Source of the DNA: an uncultured Lachnospiraceae bacterium
Lineage (GTDB): Bacteria; Bacillota; Clostridia; Lachnospirales; Lachnospiraceae
Length of the DNA stretch: 25,508 bases
Assembly (NCBI GenBank): GCA_910585215.1
Contig: CAJUDQ010000047.1
Span: 1-25,508 of the forward strand
Reading direction: 5' to 3'
The notes under the pieces were generated by a model. That model made no database searches. It saw nothing but the letters and a program-made list of their open reading frames with translations, and was not told the origin of the DNA. This document shows, in pieces, positions 16,109-23,322 of the stretch. Made by a program: the position numbers and the translations under genes. Position 1 is the first letter of the stretch. The number at the start of each line of letters is the position of its first letter.

Positions 16109-16154
16109 TGTGTCAAAAACACTCGTGACTTTAGTCATGAGTGTTTTTGACACA
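16109..16154. repeat. 46-bp near-perfect palindrome
   Basis: Arms 16109-16130 and 16133-16154 pair over 22 positions with a 2-nt centre; the outer 16 bases (TGTGTCAAAAACACTC) are perfect, then one mismatch and a further TGACT/AGTCA. The core CTCGTGACTTTAGTCATGAG resembles the hairpin at 16440-16461. I interpret it as the left-end hairpin of an IS200/IS605-like element; it could also act as a terminator for either strand. Confidence 0.75.
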
Positions 16155-16163
16155 AATTATCGT

Positions 16164-16192
16164 TTGCCAATTTGTTTCCTTTCTGCTATACT
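16164..16192 (+). promoter_or_regulatory. Promoter inside the IS-like relic
   Basis: TTGCCA (16164-16169), a 17-nt spacer and TATACT (16187-16192) with an extended -10 TGC (16184-16186). It would start transcription near 16199, directly ahead of the multi-hairpin segment, with no credible reading frame following. Confidence 0.6.
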
Positions 16193-16198
16193 TATGCT

Positions 16199-16462
16199 AA
16201 TGATAAGTAGATTGACAACTGGATATATGAGGTCGCACAGAAAAATCGTATGCGAAAACCAAGCTCTTTCTGTGCGTAAAATATCCAAGGTACTTTAGGT
16301 CATACATCTTCGATGTATAACATGAAATGGAGTATCATTTGTGCAAACCGCAGGAATTGCGGTTTATGTCATACATCTTCGATGTATGACTTGAGCTAGC
16401 CTGATAAATAAGATTTCGTTAGAAATCTGTTCCCAGGAATCTTGCGATTTTAGTCGTGAGAG
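16199..16462 (+). ncRNA. Candidate structured non-coding RNA with seven stem-loops
   Basis: Seven stems follow one another: a long one closed by GGATAT/ATATCC (16221-16226, 16281-16286) and CGCACAGAAA/TTTCTGTGCG (16234-16243, 16267-16276); ATACATC-ttc-GATGTAT (16302-16318); AAATG/CATTT (16325-16340); AAACCGCA/TGCGGTTT (16345-16365); GTCATACATC-ttc-GATGTATGAC (16368-16390); AGATTTC-gtta-GAAATCT (16411-16428); and TCTTGCGA/TCGTGAGA (16440-16461), the last using two G-U pairs. A promoter lies just upstream. Position at the right end of an IS200/IS605-like relic recalls the omega RNA that accompanies TnpB or IscB, but no nuclease gene is present. The RNA identity is inference; the stems are directly visible. 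Confidence 0.45.
16299..16387 (+). repeat. 20-bp direct repeat of a hairpin
   Basis: GTCATACATCTTCGATGTAT occurs at 16299-16318 and again at 16368-16387, 69 bp apart. Each copy folds on itself around TTC. The second has the longer perfect stem (10 bp). Confidence 0.8.
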
Positions 16463-16489
16463 GTTCAAGCTTTCTAAGTAAATTATATT

Positions 16490-16675
16490 CTATTCCTTCA
16501 CCTGTTTAATGATAAGAACCTGACTATCATCCATCTTTATGGTTATACTTTTATTGTAATAGATTCTTGTTATTATGTCCACCTTTTTAGTATAGTTCCA
16601 ATAAGAAATATTATTAGCAGAATCAAAATTAAATGTGTTGAGGATATGCAGAATCAGATTATTTCCATAATCAAT
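16490..16675 (-). pseudogene. Open remnant of an unrecognised minus-strand gene
   Basis: A 61-codon frame is open from just after a TAA (16676-16678) to TAG 16490-16492 and contains no ATG, so it looks like the 3' end of a gene that lost its 5' part. It reads YWNYTKKVDIITRIYYNKSI and then TIKMDDSQVLIIKQVKE at the C-terminus. The alternating hydrophobic pattern recalls C-terminal tails of large serine recombinases, but similarity is too weak to name. It lies immediately to the right of the IS-like relic. Confidence 0.3.
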
Positions 16676-16769
16676 TTATATGTGATTAACAGAAAATTTC
16701 CCTGTTTTAAGAGATACTCTGGAGCTGGTTTGAAAGAACCAAAAAATAAGAAAGAGCAGACTGCTTATT

Positions 16770-17153
16770 ATGACTGAAAAAATGGCTTATCAAATTCGTA
16801 ATCTTGAAATAAAGTTGGACAAAAATTATGTAGAAAAGGCTTGGGAATTGCTAAAGAAAGATGATAGATATCAATTGCTTTTAAATCAGCTAGATATTTA
16901 TTCTAATGATGAGATAGCATTAAAATTGAGTATATTAGATACTGTTTATAAACCTTTGGCAGATCGTTCAAGAAGACACAAGAAATATCTTCCGATAGAT
17001 AATATTGGTTATAATGAAAAACTTCTTGATAAACTGAAAAAAAAGAAATATTTTACAAGTGTTGAAAAAGAAGAATATGATGAAGAAGACACCTCTACTC
17101 ATACAAAGAAACATATGCAAAGATTTGTTGTTTGGGTAAAACAAAAACAATAA
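16770..17153 (+). CDS. Hypothetical protein, 127 aa
   Basis: I do not recognise this protein. It is charged and Lys-rich, largely helical (LDKNYVEKAWELLKKDDRYQ near residues 16-35), with no membrane segment or signal peptide. A Lys/Glu/Asp-rich stretch (LLDKLKKKKYFTSVEKEEYD at about residues 84-103) is followed by THTKKHMQRFVVWVKQKQ at the end. The ribosome site is weak (AAGAAAGAG about 14 bases upstream), and an in-frame stop lies 14 codons before the ATG, so the start is not much further upstream. It ends 45 bases before the AlbA_2 gene on the same strand, with no terminator between, which suggests a two-gene operon. No toxin or antitoxin signature was found. Confidence 0.6.
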   Translation: MTEKMAYQIRNLEIKLDKNYVEKAWELLKKDDRYQLLLNQLDIYSNDEIALKLSILDTVYKPLADRSRRHKKYLPIDNIGYNEKLLDKLKKKKYFTSVEKEEYDEEDTSTHTKKHMQRFVVWVKQKQ

Positions 17154-17198
17154 GAATCAATAAATTTTAAGTTATTATGCTGCAAAGGAAGTGTTTAT

Positions 17199-18641
17199 AT
17201 GACAATAAGAGAATTAAAAGATTTGATTAACACAGGCGAAAAAATTGATATTGAATTTAAAGAATCAGAAAATAATTTAAATAAAGATATATATGAAACG
17301 GTATGTTCTTTTAATAATAGAAATGGAGGGCATTTGTGTCTTGGTATTGTAGATAACACAAGAGAAATAAAAGGCGTAAATCCAAATAAAATTGATAAAA
17401 TGTTAAAGGATTTTACTACATCAATCAACAATGCTAACAAAATCAATCCGCCAATGTATCTTACTCCTGAAATATATGATATAGCTGGAAAGAAAATTAT
17501 TTATATACGAGTTCCGGAAGGAACTCAACTCAGAAGGTTAAATGGGCGTATATGGGATAGAACCCATGAGGGCGATATTGATATTACGGATAATGCAGAA
17601 TTAGTTTACAAAATGTACGCCAGAAAACAGAGTACTTATTTTGTAAATAAAGTTTATCCAAATTTGGGACTGAAATTTTTAGATTTTGATATAATTCGTA
17701 GGGCAAAGAGACTTGCAATATCCAGAGTAGATAATCATGTATGGACAGATATGAATGAAGAAGAAATTCTTAGAAGTTCAGGACTTATTTTGACAGACCC
17801 AGATACTGGACAGGAGGGCATTACTTTGGCAGCAATTTTATTATTTGGCAGGGATAGTACAATTATGTCAGTGCTTCCACAATATAAAACAGATGCCATT
17901 TTTCGTGTGAAAAACATAGACCGTTATGATGATAGAGAAGTGATTATTACAAATCTTATCGATAGCTATAGAAAATTAATGGATTTTGGTAAAAAGCATC
18001 TAAATGATACATTTGTACTTGACGGCGACCAAAGCGTAAGCGCAAGAGATAAAATTTTGAGAGAAATTATTTCAAATATCTTGGCACACAGAGATTATTC
18101 TAATGCATATGTGGCTCAGTTTGTAATTGAAAAGGACAAGGTATTTACCAAGAATAGTAATTTGCCACATGGTCATGGAGAATTACAGCTTAATAAATTT
18201 GAACCCTTTCCAAAGAATCCTCCGATTTCCAAAGTATTTAGAGAAATTGGTTATGCTGACGAATTAGGTTCAGGAATGCGAAATACAAATAAATATACTA
18301 AGCTTTATTCTGGTGAAACACCTATGTTTCTTGAAGATAATATATTTGAAATTATAATACCTATGGGTAAGGTTGCCGGTTTACAAATAGGACCAGATCA
18401 AAACAGCAAAGAAAACAGCAAAGAAAACAGCAAAGAAAACAGCAAAGAAAACAGCAAAGAAATTAATGGTAAGATTATAGATATTTTATTATCAAAACCA
18501 GAGATATCTGTAAAGGAGATTGCCGCAATATTAAATACAACTACTGGAAAAATACGATATTATATTGAAAATATGAAAAAAATCGGAAGATTAGAGCATA
18601 TTGGTTCTACAAAAAAAGGAAAATGGATTGTACGCAAATAA
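17199..18641 (+). CDS. AlbA_2/Schlafen-type putative DNA-binding protein with ATPase-like domain
   Basis: A 480-residue protein of the family often labelled ATP-binding or putative DNA-binding transcriptional regulator. The N-terminal AlbA_2 domain (about 1-125) shows IDIEFKESENN and ETVCSFNNRNGGHLCLGI. The middle GHKL-type ATPase-like domain (about 275-390) shows REIISNILAHRDYSN, LPHGHGEL, PKNPPISKVFREIGYADELG and SGMRNTNKY. A winged helix closes the protein (about 425-480: SVKEIAAILNTTTGKIRYYI). Between the last two lies a linker of five NSKE units from a 12-bp tandem repeat. AAAGGAAG lies about eight bases before the ATG. The family occurs both as regulators and in defence or mobile islands; closeness to the type I system fits the latter, but the function is not established. 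Confidence 0.85.
   Translation: MTIRELKDLINTGEKIDIEFKESENNLNKDIYETVCSFNNRNGGHLCLGIVDNTREIKGVNPNKIDKMLKDFTTSINNANKINPPMYLTPEIYDIAGKKIIYIRVPEGTQLRRLNGRIWDRTHEGDIDITDNAELVYKMYARKQSTYFVNKVYPNLGLKFLDFDIIRRAKRLAISRVDNHVWTDMNEEEILRSSGLILTDPDTGQEGITLAAILLFGRDSTIMSVLPQYKTDAIFRVKNIDRYDDREVIITNLIDSYRKLMDFGKKHLNDTFVLDGDQSVSARDKILREIISNILAHRDYSNAYVAQFVIEKDKVFTKNSNLPHGHGELQLNKFEPFPKNPPISKVFREIGYADELGSGMRNTNKYTKLYSGETPMFLEDNIFEIIIPMGKVAGLQIGPDQNSKENSKENSKENSKENSKEINGKIIDILLSKPEISVKEIAAILNTTTGKIRYYIENMKKIGRLEHIGSTKKGKWIVRK
18402..18461 (+). repeat. Five tandem copies of a 12-bp unit
   Basis: AACAGCAAAGAA is repeated five times exactly and in frame, encoding Asn-Ser-Lys-Glu five times in the linker before the winged helix. 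Copy-number change would alter linker length without a frameshift. Confidence 0.95.
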
Positions 18642-19070
18642 TGATTTAGTATCTTTAAAAACACTATACAGTAGATTTATCAAATACTTATTAGTTATCT
18701 CTGTTTTGATATTCAAAAGTATTCATATTGTAACTTTTCTGGCAGAAAATTGATTTTCCTGCCAGAAGTCTTGTTTTTTCTCAAAAATCTGCTACAATAA
18801 TATAGGTTTTCTGCAAAAGGTTATGGGATGTCATATTAATACTACCTCCAAACATTCACTGTTCCCTTCCTTATGCAGGATACCCATTATATAATTGGAA
18901 TTTTATCTAAATTTTATGTTTTTCAAAGTACTCTTAATAATATACGAACCATTAATAAACCTATAACGCTTGTTAAATAAAAACATTTTACAGTTACTTA
19001 TTTATATTTATTTCTTCCGGTTATTTTATTTATCTTTGAATCCGGCAGAAAATGAAAAAATGGTGATATT
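18642..19070 (+). other. 429-bp AT-rich gap before the sensor gene
   Basis: It holds the terminator at 18737-18779 and, just after, a weak extended -10 promoter candidate (TTGTTT 18771-18776, TGC then TACAAT about 16 nt later). The remaining ~250 bases up to ATG 19071 show no convincing gene, riboswitch or stronger promoter. GGTGA lies five to six bases before ATG 19071. Confidence 0.5.
18737..18779 (+). terminator. Rho-independent terminator after the AlbA_2 gene
   Basis: TTCTGGCAGAAAAT (18737-18750) pairs with ATTTTC-C-TGCCAGAA (18753-18767) with a single bulge, followed by TTGTTTTTT. It lies about 95 bases after the stop codon. Confidence 0.75.
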
Positions 19071-20991
19071 ATGAAAACTCGATTGCGGGAACAAAGACAA
19101 TATATTTTAACAATTATATTTACGCTGATTGCCCTTATTTTTATTGTTGCATACAGCTTTTTATCCTTCTACATAAATGCGGTTTCCAGTCTGGAAGCTA
19201 TGGGCGTAAGCAGTTTAAAGGAAGAAACGGAGCGTCTCAAAGGTTATCTGATAAAAGGAATGGACGTTTTACAGGTCACATCTATTACTGTAGAGTATAT
19301 GATGCAGAACGGCGCTTCAGCAGAAGAAATCGAAGCCTTTCTGGTAGAAGAATCCGAGCGCTATAAAGAAGAAATCGATGTAAACTTTACCGGAATTTAT
19401 GGTCTGTTTAATGGAAGTTATCTGGACGGAATCGGCTGGGTTCCAGATGACGACTATGAACCCAAAAAGCGGGAATGGTATCTCAAAGGAAAATCTGCAC
19501 AGGGAAAGCCGACATTAGTTTCGCCTTATCTGGATGCTCAGACAAATACCATTATGATTTCTGTCAGTCAGCTTTTGTATGATGGAGAAAGTGTGATTTC
19601 ATTAGATATTACTATGGATGAAATGCAGATAATTACAGAAGATATTCAGTTAAACGATATGGGTTATGGTTTTATTGTAGACAGTAATGGACTGGTCGTT
19701 GCTCATTATAATTAAAGATGAGAGAGGAAAAAATTACAAAGACGAAAATGAAACACAAAAGCTTTTAAAAAAGATTTATTCAGAAGAAAATACGAGTTTT
19801 CGTATGGAAATTCTGGGAGAAGACTGCACTGTTTTCAGAGAATGTATTATGGATGAATGGTATGTTGCCATGGTGGTCAGCAATACAAAGCTGTTTCATG
19901 AAATACATATTATCTTACTGCGCAATATTATTATTTCTGTCTGTGTTTTTATTCTGATCGTAGTCTTTTGTACCCTGTCTTTCCGAAAGATGCGTCTATC
20001 CATGAAGCTGGTAGAAGAAAGTCTTAAAAAAGTGGAAAAAATGAACAATACTCTTGTTCAGACTCTTGTCAAAACCATTGATGCAAAGGACCGTTATACA
20101 AACGGACATTCACAGCGTGTAGCAAAATATGCAGCGGAAATTGCAAAGCGGATGGGAAAGACAAAGGAGGAGCAAAACAATATCTATCATGCTGGTCTTC
20201 TTCATGATTTGGGAAAAATCCGCGTACCGGAAGAAGTAATTAACAAACCGGACAAGTTGACCGATGCAGAGTTTGAGCAGATTAAAGTACATCCTATTGC
20301 AAGTTATTACATATTAAAAGATATTTATGAAGACCCTTTGATTGCTCTGGGCGCCAAATACCATCATGAGCGTTATGACGGCAAAGGTTATCCGAATGGA
20401 CTTCAGGGAGACAATATACCGGAAATTGCACGGATTATCGGTGTTGCCGATGCATACGACGCTATGGCCAGCAATCGAAGTTACCGCAAAGCGCTGCCTC
20501 AGGAAGTAGTACGCTCGGAAATCAAAAAAGGGAGGGGCGTACAATTTGATTCGAAAATTGCAGATATTATGTTAAGTATTATTGATGAAGACAAAGACTA
20601 TTCTCTCAAGCAGTCGGAGTCCGGTCAGAAAAATATTCTGGTAGTAGATGATGAAGCTATGAATATCCAGATAATGGAATTTATTTTAAAAGATGAGCCA
20701 TTGTACAGTGTATTCAGCGCTTCAGATGGAAAAAAAGCTTTGAAAATACTGGAAAACTATAAAATAGATTTAGTTTTTCTGGATGTAAATATGCCGGATA
20801 TGAATGGATTTGAGGTGCTGAGGCGGATTCGGGAGAGATACTCTGTTCCTGTTATATTTATGACAGCAGACAGAGAGATTGAAACCATTCAGCGGGGCAT
20901 GGGAATGGGAGCAGAGGATTATGTAACGAAGCCATTTCTGCCTCTGGTTGTGAAGGAAGTTCTTCGGAATATGCTTATGGAAAGAGAATAG
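19071..20991 (+). pseudogene. dCache-HD-GYP-receiver sensory protein, split by one-base frameshift
   Basis: Two overlapping frames (19071-19715 and onward to 20991) make one ~639-residue protein if one T at 19712-19713 is removed: VVAHYN then KDERGKNYKDE. The order is a membrane segment (about 14-36), an extracellular dCache domain with KREWYLKGKSAQGKPTLVSP and YLDAQTNT, a second membrane segment (near 285-305), an HD-GYP domain (about 340-505) with LLHDLGKI and GKGYPNG, and a C-terminal receiver domain with VVDDE, the phosphoacceptor in FLDVNMPD and TKPF. HD-GYP proteins hydrolyse cyclic di-GMP, so this should couple an outside signal and a phosphorelay to c-di-GMP or related turnover. The REWY plus YLD pattern recalls amino-acid-binding dCache domains (unverified). 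If the frameshift is real, only a truncated sensor is made, and the second part could be translated separately only with a poor start. The rest of the frame is undamaged, so the event is recent or a sequencing error. Confidence 0.85.
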
Positions 20992-21098
20992 AAGTAAGTA
21001 CAATATGTACCATTTTCAATCTATCAATTTTAAAAATGTTTCATTTGTAAAGAAAAAAATCAGCAAACAAAGAATAATACGGAAAATGGGAGAAATAG

Positions 21099-23174
21099 AT
21101 GAAAAAGAAAAGTATATTTAGACAGCTACTTTTTCCGATGATTGCGATTGTATGTGCATTGGCAGTCTGTCTGGCAGGAGTGAGTGCAGTTATTTTTATG
21201 AGAGCTTATGAAGATGAAATCTACAGCAGAGACAGGGAAAAGTCATTGCTTGTATCCAGTGATATTGCAACTTTTCTGGATGGAGCCTATGGAATTACAG
21301 AGGAGTTATCTTTGAATCCAAGTATTTTGACTATGAAAACAGAAATTCAGACGCCCATCCTTGAGGATTGTGTAAAAAGGAATCCTTATCTGGAGCTGCT
21401 TTATATTCAGGGAACAGACGGCATGCAGACGGGTCGTTCTTCTGGCGAGCTTGCAGACCGTTCGACCCGTTGGTGGTTTCAGCAGGTGACAAAAGAACAG
21501 AATGCTTTTATTTCCAAATCCTATTATTCTGTCAATACCGGTATGCCGTGTGCTTCCATTTTCTTTCCCATGTATCAGGATTCTGCACTGATTGGGATAT
21601 TTGCAGTTGATTTAAAACTGAATTATCTGCAAAGTCTGATTGAAGAGTTTTCCGATATGGAAAATGGAGAATATTCTTTTGTAATAGACGGTGAGGGCGT
21701 TGTAGTTGCTCATCCTGACAGCACACAGATAGAGGAATTATATAATTATAAGCAGCTTACAAAAACTGTTTCCAAAAAAGATGCAAAAGGTCAGCCAATG
21801 TTGGATGAAAATGGCGGAATTGTCACACAGGAAGAAAGTATAACTATTTCGGAAGATTATCAGAAAATTATTTCTGATGTTATGGCGGGAAACTCTGGAA
21901 ATCACAAAATCAAAAATGAGGGGGAATCCTATTTTGTAAGTTATGCTTCCATACCTTTAAAGGGTAAATCGGATTCATGGTCTATTGTAACGCTTCATAA
22001 GGAATCTCTGGCGATGGCAGTCGTATATCGGGTGCTTGCAATTGCATCTGTTGTCGCTCTGGTTATTATTGGGTTGGCCGTTTGTGTTATTGCACTGTTG
22101 GCAAGAAGGCTTACAAAGCCGATTATTGCTATTACAGATTTAATTAAAAATGCTTCCGATGGAGATTTTACCATACAGGCGGCAGAAGACAGTCAAAATG
22201 AAATCGGTACACTTTCAAAAAGTTTTAATAAAATGACAAAAAAGATATCCTCTATTTTGACCAATATTACTGCACTTACTGGAGAAGTAGTGCAAAGTTC
22301 CGGCCATTTAAGGCATATTGAGGAAGAAGCAGATGCTATCAGTCGGGCAGTCAGAGAAATTTCAGATGGTACGGAGGAACAGAACAGCAAAGTAAATCAG
22401 GTTGTTGTTCGAACAGAGAGACTGGAGCAAAATTTTGAACAGCTTCAGGAAAAAAGCAGTCTTCTGCTGACAAATGCGCAGGATACCATTCTTTCAGGTG
22501 AGGAAGGCATGCAAAGCGTTGCAGAATTGAAAAAACAAAATGAAACGGCATCGGAAAGAATGGCGGCATCCTTTGAAAAAATTCAGTTATTGGAAAAACA
22601 GTCTCAAAAAATTTCAGGAATTTTGGGCACGATTAATGAAATTTCTTCTCAGACAGAGCTGCTTGCTCTGAATGCTTCTATTGAAGCAGCCCGCGCAGGA
22701 GAGCACGGAAAAGGCTTTGCTATTGTAGCGGAATCTATTGGCAAACTTGCAGCTGATTCAACTGAGGCTACTTCAGAGATAGAAAAAATTATTGTTGAAT
22801 TATGCAGGGATATTTCAGATACCGTTGAAAACATAGAAGAGGTTCGCGCTGGCGTTGATGAGCAGACACAGATGGCAAAAAAGGTTCAGGAAACCTTTTC
22901 TGATTTTCATATGCTGGCTGAAAGGACAAAGGAATCTGTCCGCAATATGGAAAAGCTGGTAGAAGAAATGCATGAAAGCAATCATCTTGTAGTACATGCA
23001 ATAGAGAGAATACGGGATATTTCAGAAAATACAGCAAAGCTTACCGATAAGTCCGCAAATTCTTTAGAAGGGCAGCTGGATGCAATTCGAAATATAACGG
23101 GCCGTATTGACAATCTTTCTCTGGTTTCAACGGAAATAGAACAGGAAATGACAAAGTTTAAATTGGGAAAATAG
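21099..23174 (+). CDS. Methyl-accepting chemotaxis protein with dCache sensor
   Basis: A 691-residue transmembrane chemoreceptor. The first membrane segment (about 8-32) leads to an extracellular dCache domain (about 35-300) with STRWWFQQV and VIDGEGVVVAHPD. A second membrane segment follows (about 308-337), then HAMP (about 338-392, RRLTKPIIAITDLIKNASDG) and the signalling coiled coil (about 400-690). The conserved hairpin tip (about 513-555) reads EISSQTELLALNASIEAARA, then GEHGKGFAIVAESIGKLA, which would bind CheA and CheW. No C-terminal tethering pentapeptide is seen. GGGAGA lies before the ATG. It follows the HD-GYP sensor by 107 bases, and both have similar dCache ends, so the two may sense related ligands. 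It ends in a strong terminator at 23234-23281. Confidence 0.95.
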   Translation: MKKKSIFRQLLFPMIAIVCALAVCLAGVSAVIFMRAYEDEIYSRDREKSLLVSSDIATFLDGAYGITEELSLNPSILTMKTEIQTPILEDCVKRNPYLELLYIQGTDGMQTGRSSGELADRSTRWWFQQVTKEQNAFISKSYYSVNTGMPCASIFFPMYQDSALIGIFAVDLKLNYLQSLIEEFSDMENGEYSFVIDGEGVVVAHPDSTQIEELYNYKQLTKTVSKKDAKGQPMLDENGGIVTQEESITISEDYQKIISDVMAGNSGNHKIKNEGESYFVSYASIPLKGKSDSWSIVTLHKESLAMAVVYRVLAIASVVALVIIGLAVCVIALLARRLTKPIIAITDLIKNASDGDFTIQAAEDSQNEIGTLSKSFNKMTKKISSILTNITALTGEVVQSSGHLRHIEEEADAISRAVREISDGTEEQNSKVNQVVVRTERLEQNFEQLQEKSSLLLTNAQDTILSGEEGMQSVAELKKQNETASERMAASFEKIQLLEKQSQKISGILGTINEISSQTELLALNASIEAARAGEHGKGFAIVAESIGKLAADSTEATSEIEKIIVELCRDISDTVENIEEVRAGVDEQTQMAKKVQETFSDFHMLAERTKESVRNMEKLVEEMHESNHLVVHAIERIRDISENTAKLTDKSANSLEGQLDAIRNITGRIDNLSLVSTEIEQEMTKFKLGK

Positions 23175-23233
23175 TTTTATAAAAGAATGGGGCAAATAAA
23201 AAATAAATCTAAATTTGCTATATTTAAAACAGG

Positions 23234-23281
23234 ACTGCTGCATTAAAAGTATGTATTTTTCTTAATGCAGCAGTTTTATTT
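23234..23281 (+). terminator. Rho-independent terminator after the chemoreceptor gene
   Basis: ACTGCTGCATTAA (23234-23246) pairs perfectly with TTAATGCAGCAGT (23262-23274), followed by TTTATTTTT. It lies between convergent genes. The reverse strand has an A-rich flank that may also serve the minus-strand gene. Confidence 0.85.
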
Positions 23282-23322
23282 TTATATTTTCTATAAATGA
23301 AGTACAAGTTTGGCAAAGTTTT

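Larger units (their letters stand above)
16109..16468 (+). mobile_element. IS200/IS605-like non-coding relic (tentative)
   Basis: The segment starts with the subterminal-type palindrome at 16109 and ends with hairpin TCTTGCGA-ttttag-TCGTGAGA (16440-16461) followed by GGTTCAAG. IS200/IS605 elements lack terminal inverted repeats and have hairpins near both ends; from memory, clostridial members often end with a CGACTTTAGTCG-type hairpin, and a TCAAG-type cleavage site is known for IS608. No TnpA or TnpB reading frame remains: the longest open frame, 16110-16298, encodes no recognisable transposase. It would be a palindrome-associated, non-autonomous derivative. No clear target-site tetranucleotide was identified on the left. 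Confidence 0.45.

Noticed and set aside
16110..16298. 62-aa open frame over the palindrome
   Set aside because: It runs through the inverted repeat and the promoter, lacks a ribosome site, and the peptide resembles no transposase.
18402..18461. Tandem 12-bp repeats as a CRISPR array
   Set aside because: Units are contiguous without spacers, in frame, and inside a coding sequence. The same applies to 23431-23478.
19071..20991. Programmed ribosomal frameshift joining the two parts
   Set aside because: No slippery heptamer, internal Shine-Dalgarno-like stimulator or strong downstream stem was seen at 19705-19720; a simple insertion is more likely.
20998..21010. GTAC-aatat-GTAC palindrome upstream of the chemoreceptor gene
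   Set aside because: It is short, has no clear promoter nearby, and such a motif is expected by chance in AT-rich DNA.
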